From assembly GCF_003590775.1 (NCBI RefSeq), contig NZ_QYUM01000002.1:682001-746000 (forward strand): a stretch of 64,000 bases of DNA. Reading direction: 5' to 3'. Source of the stretch: Sphingomonas cavernae (lineage in GTDB: Bacteria; Pseudomonadota; Alphaproteobacteria; Sphingomonadales; Sphingomonadaceae). The position numbers and the translations under genes were made by a program. This document shows positions 27,126 to 37,492 of this stretch, in pieces. The first letter of the stretch is position 1. Each line of letters starts with the position of its first letter. The notes beneath the pieces were generated by a model. It was given only the letters and a program-made list of their open reading frames with translations, had not been told where the DNA came from and did not search any database.

Positions 27126-27797
27126 CTAGTGAATGAAGATGACGGCGATGAGCACCGGGATGAGCAACCCGAAGCCGACGATCGGCCAGGTGCTGCGGCG
27201 CTTGGCAGCGTGAAGCTGGAGCAGCACCAGTCCGGTGATCGCGAAGACCATGCAGGCCGCAGCGAAGATGTCGATGAACCATTTCCACGCGGTGCCCGCA
27301 TTGCGGCCCTTGTGGAGGTCGTTGAGATAGGAGATCCAGCCGCGATCGGTGGCCTCGCTGGTGATCGCACCCGAAGCCCGGTCGATCGCGACCCAGCCGT
27401 CGCCGCCGGGGCGAGGCAGCGCGAGATAGACCTCGCCCGCCGACCATTCAGCCTCACCCCCCGATTTAACGCCGAATTCCTTGCCAACCCACGTGGCGAT
27501 CGCGGGCGGCAACGGCTTCCTGGCGTCGGGCGCGTCGTCGGGCGCGATCTGCGTCAACAGCTCGGCGGGGAGCTGCGCGTTGCGCTCGGCGATGACAGGC
27601 GCCGCCTCGATTTCGGCGGCGTGGTTGAGCGTGAAGCCGGTGATGGTGAAGAGCAGCAGCCCGACGAGGGAGATCGCCGAACTCATCCAGTGCCAGGTGT
27701 GCAACTGTTTGAGCCAGAAGGTCTTGCGACCGCGCTTCGGCGCGGCGCGCACGCCCTTGGGGCGGTCCATTACCGATATATCTGCGCCATCGCTCAT
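27126..27797 (-). CDS. PepSY-associated transmembrane protein
   Basis: A 223-residue protein with three to four membrane helices: about 35-58, 165-190 and 198-222. The opening 'FWLKQLHTWHWMSSAISLVGLLLFTITGFTLNH' has histidines in a helix, as in haem-binding PepSY reductases, and the periplasmic loop ends in 'GWVAIDRASGAITSEATDRGWISYLNDLHKGRNAG', a PepSY segment. FoxB/FsrB-type members reduce siderophore-bound iron. First gene of the four-gene operon, with a Fur-like box 17 bp upstream of its ATG. The ribosome-binding site is weak. Confidence 0.88.
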   Translation of the reverse strand: MSDGADISVMDRPKGVRAAPKRGRKTFWLKQLHTWHWMSSAISLVGLLLFTITGFTLNHAAEIEAAPVIAERNAQLPAELLTQIAPDDAPDARKPLPPAIATWVGKEFGVKSGGEAEWSAGEVYLALPRPGGDGWVAIDRASGAITSEATDRGWISYLNDLHKGRNAGTAWKWFIDIFAAACMVFAITGLVLLQLHAAKRRSTWPIVGFGLLIPVLIAVIFIH

Positions 27798-27813
27798 GAA
27801 GGCGGCGCATAAC

Positions 27814-27832
27814 GCGAACGATTCTCAATTAC
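27814..27832 (-). promoter_or_regulatory. Fur-box-like sequence
   Basis: On the minus strand GTAATTGAGAATCGTTCGC matches the classical 19-bp Fur consensus GATAATGATAATCATTATC at 12 positions, including the central TGA-AATC-TT. It lies just upstream of the PepSY-DUF2271-DUF4198-apbE operon, whose content fits iron control. Confidence 0.6.
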
Positions 27833-27843
27833 AACTAGGAAAG

Positions 27844-27872
27844 CACCCCCGCCCGGATAACGGGCGGGGGTG
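27844..27872 (-). terminator. Hairpin after NAD-glutamate dehydrogenase
   Basis: A perfect 12-bp GC-rich stem CACCCCCGCCCG and CGGGCGGGGGTG with a 5-nt loop starts 6 nt past the dehydrogenase stop. The stem is strong; the T-tract is short (CTTTCCT), so it is a probable rather than certain intrinsic terminator. Confidence 0.7.
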
Positions 27873-27878
27873 TCTGGT

Positions 27879-30800
27879 TCAGCGCGACAGCAGCGAGCGC
27901 GCCTGCCCGCCGATCTGGGCGAGCATCGCGGGGGTCGGCACTGCCGCGGTGCGCGCGCGATCGACGATGCCCCTGAACTGCGCGACACGCGCGGCATTGG
28001 CGGCGAGCCACGCCTCGACCGCGCCCTGCGGATCATTGCCCTCTGCCCTGGCGAGGAAGTCGAGGCGGAGCTGCTCGAAGTCGCTGCTGAGGCCAGCGAT
28101 GAGAAGGCGCTCCCACTGATCCGCGGCCACGCAGCGCAGCGCCGCGGACTTCGCCCAGTCGATGCCGAGCGCCTCGCCCAGCCGGACATAGGCGCGCGTC
28201 GCCTCGATGGCGTCGAAGCCGCGCGTCTCACACAAAGCTGCGATGCCGACGGCGCCGTCGAGCTCGTCGAGCCGCACGATCCGATCCGCGAGCGCGGGCG
28301 GGGCGCCGTGACCTTCGACGCGCGCGCGCAGCGTGCTCGCCTGCGTCCGTGCTTCGGTCTTGAGCAGCCGCTCGCGCGCCTGATCGAGCCGCTTGATGCC
28401 GTCGCCCAGCCGCTCGGCAACCGCGCCGGGCCGGCTTTCGGCATCCATCACGCGCAGCAGATCCGAGACATGGAGGCGCGCGGCGGCGGCGGCGAGGTCG
28501 AACAACGCGAGGCGATCTTCCTCGCCAAGCGTGGCGGCCTCGATCATTTCCATCATGTCCTCGAGCCCGAAGATCATGTCCGCCGCAAAATAGGCGGCGG
28601 AGACCTGCGGAAGCGCAACACCTTCTTCCTCGGCGAGTTCGAAGGGCGCGACGAGGCCAAGACGGTTGACCACGCGGTTGGCCATCTTGGTCGCGATGAT
28701 CTGTGGGCGAAGGCGGTGCGCGTCGATCGCGGGCGCGAAGCGCTTCTGCATCGCCTTGGGGAAATAGCCGTGAAGCAACGGCGTCAGCGCGGCGTCGGCA
28801 GTGATCGCCGTGTTTTCGATCGCGTGCTGCAGCGCCAGCTTGCCATGCGAAAGGATGATCGCAAGCTCGGGACGGGTGAGGCCCCGCTCGTCCTGCGCGC
28901 GGCGCAGGAGATCGTCCGAGCTTTCGAGCCCCTCGACCGCGCGGTCGATGCGGCCCGCGCTCTCCATGATCTCGATGACGCGGACCTGCGCGGGCAACGC
29001 CGCCGCGCCGCCACGTTCGGCGAGCGAGAGCGAGAGCGTCTGCAGGCGATTATCCTCGAGCACCAGCGCCGCGACATCATCGGTCATGCTGGCGAGCAGC
29101 GTGTTGCGATCGTCGAACTTCAGGCTTCCCTCGCGCATCTCGCGGTTGAGCGGGATCTTGATGTTGACCTCGTTGTCCGAGCAGTCGACGCCCGCCGAAT
29201 TGTCGATGAAGTCGGTGTTGATGCGCCCGCCCTTCTCGGCAAAGGCGATGCGCCCCGCCTGGGTGACGCCGAGATTGGCGCCCTCTCCCACCACGCGCGC
29301 GCGGACATCCTCGCCATTGACGCGGTGCGCGTCGTTGGCGGGATCGCCGACCTCGGCATTATTCTCGTCTCGCGCCTTGATGTAGGTGCCGATGCCGCCG
29401 AACCAGAACAGGTCGACCTGCGCCTTCAGAATCGCGGAGATCAGCGTCGAGGGATCAACCGATTTGGCGTCGATGCCGAGCAGCGCCGCAACCTGCTTCG
29501 AGATCGGAATTTCCTTTTGCGTCCGCGGGAAGACGCCGCCGCCCTTGGAAATCAGCGTCTCGTCATAGTCCGCCCAGGACGAGCGCGGCAGCTTGAACAG
29601 GCGCTCGCGCTCCTTCCAGCTCTTCGCCGGATCGGGATCGGGATCGAGGAAGATGTGACGGTGATCGAAGGCCGCGACGACCCTGAGCGTCTTCGACAGC
29701 AGCATGCCATTGCCGAAGACGTCGCCCGACATGTCGCCGCAGCCCGCGACCGTCACGACGTCGTTCTGCACGTCGATCCCCATCTCCGCGAAGTGGCGCT
29801 GGACCGAGACCCAGGCGCCCTTGGCCGTGATGCCCATGCCCTTGTGGTCATAGCCCTGCGAACCTCCGCTCGCGAACGCATCGCCCAACCAGAAATTACG
29901 TTCGAGCGCGATCGCATTGGCGACGTCGGAAAAGCTCGCGGTTCCCTTGTCGGCGGCGACCACGAAATAGGGATCGTCGCCGTCGCGGATCGCGACCTTT
30001 TCGGGATGCACGACCTTGTCCTCGACGATGTTGTCGGTGACCGACAGCAGCGAACGGATGAAGATGCGGTAGCTCTCGGTTCCTTCAGCAAGCCATGCGT
30101 CGCGATCGATGGCCGGCGAAGGGAGCTGCTTGGCGTAGAAGCCGCCCTTCGCGCCCGTCGGCACGATCACCGCATTCTTGACGAGCTGTGCCTTCATCAG
30201 CCCGAGAATTTCGGTGCGGAAATCGTCGCGCCGATCCGACCAGCGCAGCCCGCCGCGCGCGATCGGGCCACCGCGCAGATGGATGCCCTCGACACGTGGC
30301 GAATAGACCCAGATCTCGCGCCACGGACGCGGCGCGGGCAAGTTGGGCACGACGCCGCTGTCGAGCTTGAACGCCAGCGCCTCGGCCGCTGCGGGCGCGA
30401 AGAAATTGGTCCTGAGCGTGGCCGTGACGAAGCCCCTGATACGGCGCAGGATGCGATCGTCGTCAATCGCCGCGACCTTGGCCAAAGCGGCGTCGATCGC
30501 ATCCTCGGCCACCCCGGCCGCCGCCTCGCTCGCCTGCGCCGGATGATGAAGCGCGTGGAACAGCGCGATGATCTGCTGCGCGACCTGCGGCGCGCGGCGC
30601 AGCGCGCCAGCCACAGTGTCCAGACCGTAGGACATGCCCGTCTGGCGCAGATAGCGGAACCATGCACGGAAGAGAATGACTGCCGAAGGATCGAGGCCGA
30701 CCGAGCCGATGAGCTGGTTGAAGCCATCATTTTCCGCACCGCCTTCGAGCACGGCAGCGATTGCGCCTTCGATCACCTCCGCTCGCGCGAGCATTTCGCG

Positions 30801-32549
30801 CGCGGTGACGCCGCCCGACGCTTCAAGCAGCAAGTCATGGACGTAACCGAAACCGCCATCGAGCGCGGTCGGCAGTTCCTCGAGCACCCGGAAGCCGAAA
30901 TTCTCGAGCGCGGGCACGATGTCCGACAGCGGGATCGCACCGCCCAGATGATAGACCTTGAGGCGGAGCTTGTGCTCACCATCGGCTTCGCGGTGGAAGA
31001 GCCGCGCGCCGCGATGCCCCTCGCTCGACAGCTCGCGCAGCCGCAGAATGTCGCGCGCGGCCTCGGCCGCGCCATAGGCCGACCGATAGGCCTGCGGAAA
31101 GAAATTGGCGTAGCGGATCGCGAGCCGCGGCGCGCGCTGCCCCTCACCCAGTTCGGCGAGCGCCGCCTCGACCCCGGGAATCCAGCCGCGCACCATCTGG
31201 ACGAGCTCGCGGTTGAGCGCGGCGCTGTCGGGCATCTGGCCGCCGTCACGCAGGTCGAGCGTATAGCGCAGCAGCGCCACCTCGCTGTCGTCGAGCTCGA
31301 GCGCCCAGTTGAGAATCTCCGCATTGGCCGCGCGTTTCAACATCTCGCCAATCGCGGTACGCCGTCCCGTCGAGACATCGTCTCGCGGCAACCATACCAG
31401 CACGAACAGGTGCCGGCCGAGCGGGCTCCGATGCAGCAGCATCGCGGGGCGCGGGCGATCGGCCAGCGACATCGCGGTGAGCGCGGTTTCCTCGAGTGCC
31501 TCAGGCTTGAAGCCGATCAGCAGGTCGTGCGGCAGCTCGGACAGCGCATGCGCAAGTGCCTTGCCCGCATGGGCCTTGGCGTTGAAGCCGTATTTGTCCA
31601 GAAGATGCGCAAGTCCGGCGCGCAGCACGGGCACCTTGCCCGGCGCGGCGGCAAGCGCTGCGCTCGTCCACAGCCCGCTATGGATCGATAGCGCGGCGAT
31701 CTTGCCGTCCTTCATGACGGGCACGATCAGCAGATCCATCGGCACGCGGCGATGGACGCGCGCGAGGCAGTTGGATTTGAGCATGAGCGGTGCCGAATTG
31801 CCCCTGGTCTCAAACCATTTGAACGCGAGTTCGCGCGAGGACTCGGCCAGGATCGGCACATCATCGTTGGTCGTCGCGATGCCAAGCGCGGATTCGACGC
31901 TGCCGTCGCGGTGCCGCACTTCGTGCCCAAGCTGCGTCAGATTTCCGTCGAGGAACCAGTGGAGCAGCGCAGCGCCTTCGGTATCGCCCAGCGATTCGGC
32001 GTCGGCGCGCAGCGCCGCCTGCATCTTCGGCCAGTCGCGCACGGCGGCGCGCACGTCTGCGAGCGTGCTGCGGATCGCCGCGACCAGTGCACGACGCTCC
32101 TTCGCGTCGGCGCGCTCTATCTCCATATAGATCATCGACTCGGGCGCGGCATCCTCGCCCGCAGCCTTGCCGATCGCGAGCAGAGCGCCGTCCTTGTCAC
32201 GCGCAACGGGCACGACCGGGTGAAGCACACGGTCAATGGCGAGGCCATGCGCCGCGACGGTGGCAGCGACCGAATCGACGAGGAAGGGCTTGTCGCGGTT
32301 GATCACCGCCAGGCGCATGCGGCGCAGGCCGCTGTCATCGTCAGCGCCGATCGATTCCAGGCTGATGGCGGGCGTATCCTGACGCCGGGCAAAGGCGGTT
32401 TCAGCGATGAAGGCAGCCGCTTCTTCGCGCGCCTGCTTGCCGAAATCCTGAATCTCGCCGGGCAGCGCCCCTGCCACCAATGCTGCTGAAATCGGCGCGC
32501 AAAATGCCTTCGCACGCGCCTCGGGTTGCGAATCGCTCAAGTCCGCCAT
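27879..32549 (-). CDS. NAD-specific glutamate dehydrogenase, 180-kDa class
   Basis: A 1556-residue enzyme of the large GDH class known from Streptomyces, Caulobacter and Pseudomonas (GdhB). The catalytic portion (about 690-1250) has 'RGGPIARGGLRWSDRRDDFRTEILGLMKAQLVKNAVIVPTGAKGGFYAK' in overlapping blocks with the catalytic lysine, and 'VAGCGDMSGDVFGNGMLLS' for nucleotide binding. The long N-terminal region carries ACT-like regulatory domains. It converts glutamate to 2-oxoglutarate and ammonia and works catabolically, which fits a region rich in amino-acid catabolism. Start ATG 32549 with GGCGGAG upstream. Confidence 0.95.
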   Translation of the reverse strand: MADLSDSQPEARAKAFCAPISAALVAGALPGEIQDFGKQAREEAAAFIAETAFARRQDTPAISLESIGADDDSGLRRMRLAVINRDKPFLVDSVAATVAAHGLAIDRVLHPVVPVARDKDGALLAIGKAAGEDAAPESMIYMEIERADAKERRALVAAIRSTLADVRAAVRDWPKMQAALRADAESLGDTEGAALLHWFLDGNLTQLGHEVRHRDGSVESALGIATTNDDVPILAESSRELAFKWFETRGNSAPLMLKSNCLARVHRRVPMDLLIVPVMKDGKIAALSIHSGLWTSAALAAAPGKVPVLRAGLAHLLDKYGFNAKAHAGKALAHALSELPHDLLIGFKPEALEETALTAMSLADRPRPAMLLHRSPLGRHLFVLVWLPRDDVSTGRRTAIGEMLKRAANAEILNWALELDDSEVALLRYTLDLRDGGQMPDSAALNRELVQMVRGWIPGVEAALAELGEGQRAPRLAIRYANFFPQAYRSAYGAAEAARDILRLRELSSEGHRGARLFHREADGEHKLRLKVYHLGGAIPLSDIVPALENFGFRVLEELPTALDGGFGYVHDLLLEASGGVTAREMLARAEVIEGAIAAVLEGGAENDGFNQLIGSVGLDPSAVILFRAWFRYLRQTGMSYGLDTVAGALRRAPQVAQQIIALFHALHHPAQASEAAAGVAEDAIDAALAKVAAIDDDRILRRIRGFVTATLRTNFFAPAAAEALAFKLDSGVVPNLPAPRPWREIWVYSPRVEGIHLRGGPIARGGLRWSDRRDDFRTEILGLMKAQLVKNAVIVPTGAKGGFYAKQLPSPAIDRDAWLAEGTESYRIFIRSLLSVTDNIVEDKVVHPEKVAIRDGDDPYFVVAADKGTASFSDVANAIALERNFWLGDAFASGGSQGYDHKGMGITAKGAWVSVQRHFAEMGIDVQNDVVTVAGCGDMSGDVFGNGMLLSKTLRVVAAFDHRHIFLDPDPDPAKSWKERERLFKLPRSSWADYDETLISKGGGVFPRTQKEIPISKQVAALLGIDAKSVDPSTLISAILKAQVDLFWFGGIGTYIKARDENNAEVGDPANDAHRVNGEDVRARVVGEGANLGVTQAGRIAFAEKGGRINTDFIDNSAGVDCSDNEVNIKIPLNREMREGSLKFDDRNTLLASMTDDVAALVLEDNRLQTLSLSLAERGGAAALPAQVRVIEIMESAGRIDRAVEGLESSDDLLRRAQDERGLTRPELAIILSHGKLALQHAIENTAITADAALTPLLHGYFPKAMQKRFAPAIDAHRLRPQIIATKMANRVVNRLGLVAPFELAEEEGVALPQVSAAYFAADMIFGLEDMMEMIEAATLGEEDRLALFDLAAAAARLHVSDLLRVMDAESRPGAVAERLGDGIKRLDQARERLLKTEARTQASTLRARVEGHGAPPALADRIVRLDELDGAVGIAALCETRGFDAIEATRAYVRLGEALGIDWAKSAALRCVAADQWERLLIAGLSSDFEQLRLDFLARAEGNDPQGAVEAWLAANAARVAQFRGIVDRARTAAVPTPAMLAQIGGQARSLLSR

Positions 32550-32674
32550 GTATCTCCGCCTGCAAATCCGCGGTCCCACGAAACGGAGCCGCGCAATATT
32601 ATTATAAGGCGGAACTACGCCTGACGGATGGCAAACTCAACCCGGTTGCGGGTTATTTTGGCCGTCAGGAAGGG

Positions 32675-33955
32675 TTATTTGGCCGCTTTCAACATGGCGC
32701 GCTCGACCAGCGCATCGTCCAGCACGGCGCCGAGCACCGCGAGGCCACGCTTGCTCACGCGGCGCGCGACAAGAACGACGAATTCGCCCTCACCCGAGTC
32801 GAGCTCGATGATCGCCTGCGGGGTCATTTGGCGAAGCTGGTTTGCCGCCACTTCGCCGCGCGGCGGCCTGATCGCGGATGCGCGGGCGGCGCGCTCGGCC
32901 TTGACGATCCCCTTGAGGCCGCCCGGAAAGCGCTCCAGCGCACCCAGCAGTTCGCCCACGCCGAGTCCCTGACGATGGCCGTGCGCGAGCGCGGCGGCAA
33001 ATTCGGTGAGGCGCGTCTTGTCGTAATCCACGCCGAAAACCAGCTTGACGATCGGCGTCATCGGGGCGCGGTCCTGCGCCTTGAGCCCCGAATCTTCGAG
33101 CAGCTCGGCATATTCCTGCGGCCGCGCGGCTGCGATCAGCGCAAAATCATAGGCGAGCGAGAGCGCGCGGTAGAGCGCGGCGCGGCTGCGCCCGTCTGCG
33201 ACGCGCACCGCGTCGGCGCCCTGACGCGCGGCATCGAGCAGATCGGCGAGCCCCGCATCGGCGTCGACGACGGGAATGTCGGGACCCTGCATATCGTCCG
33301 CATCGAAATCAGCGTCAGGTTCGACTTCCCCAAATTCATCGGCCCAGATCGGCGCGTGCCCCGCGGAGCGCGGCGCGCTCAGTATTGCCTGCTCGACCTC
33401 AAGCACCAGCTCGGCCTCGATCGCCGGATCAACGCGCTCCTTCCAGTTGATCACGCCATAGATGAAGTCGATCGTGTCGCCGTCGGACGAATAGGGCATC
33501 AGGATGCCGCGATAGAGCGTATTGACGCCGGCCTGGCTCATGAACTCCGCCTCGAAGCCAATCGGCGCGCGGTTGGCGATGATCTGGAGATAGTGATCGG
33601 TCAGTCGTGAGAGCAGCGAGCGGCTGGGCACATCGGCGACCGAAACGACACTCTCGTCAAGCGCGCATTCGCGGCGCAGCCGGTGGCCAAGCCAGGCGAT
33701 TGTCGGGTTTTCGGCGCCCGCGGTAAAATCGAGAAGAACGCTGTTGGGACCGAAATCCTCGACCGCATCGGGCTCGAGATCCTCGATCGAGGGAAAGGCA
33801 CGTCCGCTCAGCAGCGAGGCCCAGTGATTATAGGCGCGCACATGCATCCGGCGTTCGTCCGCGCCGATCGCTATTGGGGTTTCCACGCCGGAATGCTCCG
33901 AATCGTCATGATCGACGATCGTCTCTTCCCCGTCAAAACCACGCAAACTGTCCAT
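32675..33955 (-). CDS. PAS-type sensor-like protein of unknown function
   Basis: A 426-residue soluble acidic protein. Residues about 40-185 resemble the PAS_5-type domain of alphaproteobacterial stress and light-response proteins ('RAYNHWASLLSGRAFPSIEDLEP', 'LDFTAGAENPTIAWLGHRLRREC', 'LLSRLTDHYLQIIANRAPIGFEAEF', 'YRGILMPYSSDGDTIDFIYGVINW'). The C-terminal half is helical with no catalytic motif that I can recognise; it may contact a partner. No HTH, kinase or GGDEF domain is visible. It lies 125 bp upstream of the glutamate dehydrogenase gene on the same strand, so co-transcription is possible. Confidence 0.7.
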   Translation of the reverse strand: MDSLRGFDGEETIVDHDDSEHSGVETPIAIGADERRMHVRAYNHWASLLSGRAFPSIEDLEPDAVEDFGPNSVLLDFTAGAENPTIAWLGHRLRRECALDESVVSVADVPSRSLLSRLTDHYLQIIANRAPIGFEAEFMSQAGVNTLYRGILMPYSSDGDTIDFIYGVINWKERVDPAIEAELVLEVEQAILSAPRSAGHAPIWADEFGEVEPDADFDADDMQGPDIPVVDADAGLADLLDAARQGADAVRVADGRSRAALYRALSLAYDFALIAAARPQEYAELLEDSGLKAQDRAPMTPIVKLVFGVDYDKTRLTEFAAALAHGHRQGLGVGELLGALERFPGGLKGIVKAERAARASAIRPPRGEVAANQLRQMTPQAIIELDSGEGEFVVLVARRVSKRGLAVLGAVLDDALVERAMLKAAK

Positions 33956-34114
33956 TCAAGCCCCCCACGGCAGCCGCCGAACGGCAAGCATTGTGCATCG
34001 ACATGGTTGACACCCGGTTAAGCTGCGCCTGTGAATTTCTTTGGCCTTGCCCGCTTGTGCAAAGCCCGATGCGCTGGTAAGCGCTCCCCGCTCAGACGCT
34101 CGACACGAGCGCGC

Positions 34115-34190
34115 GCCGCTTTAGCTCAGTTGGTAGAGCATCGCATTCGTAATGCGGGGGTCACAGGTTCGAGTCCTGTAAGCGGCACCA
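34115..34190 (+). tRNA. tRNA-Thr (anticodon CGT)
   Basis: A complete cloverleaf: acceptor GCCGCTT/AAGCGGC, D-arm GCTC-AGTTGGTA-GAGC, anticodon stem TCGCA/TGCGG with loop TTCGTAA (anticodon CGT), T-arm ACAGG-TTCGAGT-CCTGT, discriminator A and an encoded CCA. It reads ACG codons, which are abundant in this GC-rich genome. Confidence 0.97.
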
Positions 34191-34191
34191 G

Positions 34192-34218
34192 AAAAATCCT
34201 TGAAAAACAAGGATTTTT
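34192..34218. terminator. Bidirectional AT-rich hairpin after tRNA-Thr
   Basis: AAAAATCCTTG and CAAGGATTTTT form a perfect 11-bp stem around AAAAA, with T-runs on both strands. It begins 1 nt after the tRNA CCA end and can end tRNA transcription. Confidence 0.85.
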
Positions 34219-34267
34219 CTTCGAAAAATCAGCCAAGCAACAGCTTCATCATCGCTCCAGTCACAAT

Positions 34268-36978
<2,711 letters not shown>

Positions 36979-36982
36979 TTTC

Positions 36983-37022
36983 GGTGAGCAGGTTCCCGGA
37001 CAATGCCGGGAACCTGCTCACC
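36983..37022. terminator. Perfect 17-bp hairpin after katG
   Basis: GGTGAGCAGGTTCCCGG and its exact complement CCGGGAACCTGCTCACC are separated by the 6-nt loop ACAATG, starting 5 nt after the katG stop. There is no T-tract, so it may stabilise the 3' end or act as a bidirectional barrier. Confidence 0.7.
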
Positions 37023-37109
37023 GCGCGCCATGTCACCGCGCGTTGTCCAGATCGCCTTCCCAGCGAGCATCGGTCAGAACAACGGCACCGCGGATCGCGC
37101 GGCTCTGGC

Positions 37110-37460
37110 TCAATTGGCGTAGATCGCGAGCACGCCCGGCAGCGCCGCGATGGTCGCGAGCTGCGCACCATCAGCGCGGACCGACAAGGCCGCGGACGTC
37201 AACCGCTGCGGCTGATCGCCCGTGATCTTCGCCACCTGCCCGGCCAATGCCTCGATCGTGAACTCCGGGCCGCTCACATCCTTGGGAAGCGCGGTGACGA
37301 GGCGGCGCGCAAGCGATCCTTCGCCGGCGGCCTCTATGCTCGCAATTTCATCGGGAGACAGGACCACCTCGACGATCGCGACCACGGTTTCCCGGTCACC
37401 GCTTTCGGCCATTGCGCGAAGGCGTGGGGACCTGATCTTGTCGAGCGAGGGACTGGCCAC
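37110..37460 (-). CDS. Small protein resembling the propeptide/inhibitor domain of the adjacent S8 protease
   Basis: A 116-residue soluble protein; start GTG at 37460 after GAGAGGAG. The C-terminal 'ALSVRADGAQLATIAALPGVLAIYAN' parallels 'AVLQVRDEDLDKLASREDIEGIYLNQ' in the neighbouring protease, just before its catalytic domain, and 'VVAIVEVVLSPDEIASIEAAG' parallels 'VVELVVKIRSEEESADAF' in the protease N-terminus. The pattern is that of inhibitor_I9-type prodomains. It could be a free-standing inhibitor or chaperone of the protease. No signal peptide. It lies 32 bp downstream of the protease gene on the same strand, so they form an operon. The relationship is read by eye. Confidence 0.65.
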   Translation of the reverse strand: MASPSLDKIRSPRLRAMAESGDRETVVAIVEVVLSPDEIASIEAAGEGSLARRLVTALPKDVSGPEFTIEALAGQVAKITGDQPQRLTSAALSVRADGAQLATIAALPGVLAIYAN

Positions 37461-37492
37461 GGAACTCCTCTCGCGCCGTGCATCGGGATGTC

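Noticed and set aside
27870-31691. A 1273-codon open frame on the plus strand
   Set aside because: It lies entirely antisense to the NAD-glutamate dehydrogenase gene, has arginine/histidine-rich composition and no recognisable domain. Long antisense frames are expected in GC-rich DNA with strong third-position bias.
34007-34012. TTGACA as a -35 element for tRNA-Thr
   Set aside because: It is about 100 bp upstream and no matching -10 hexamer lies 16-18 bp downstream.
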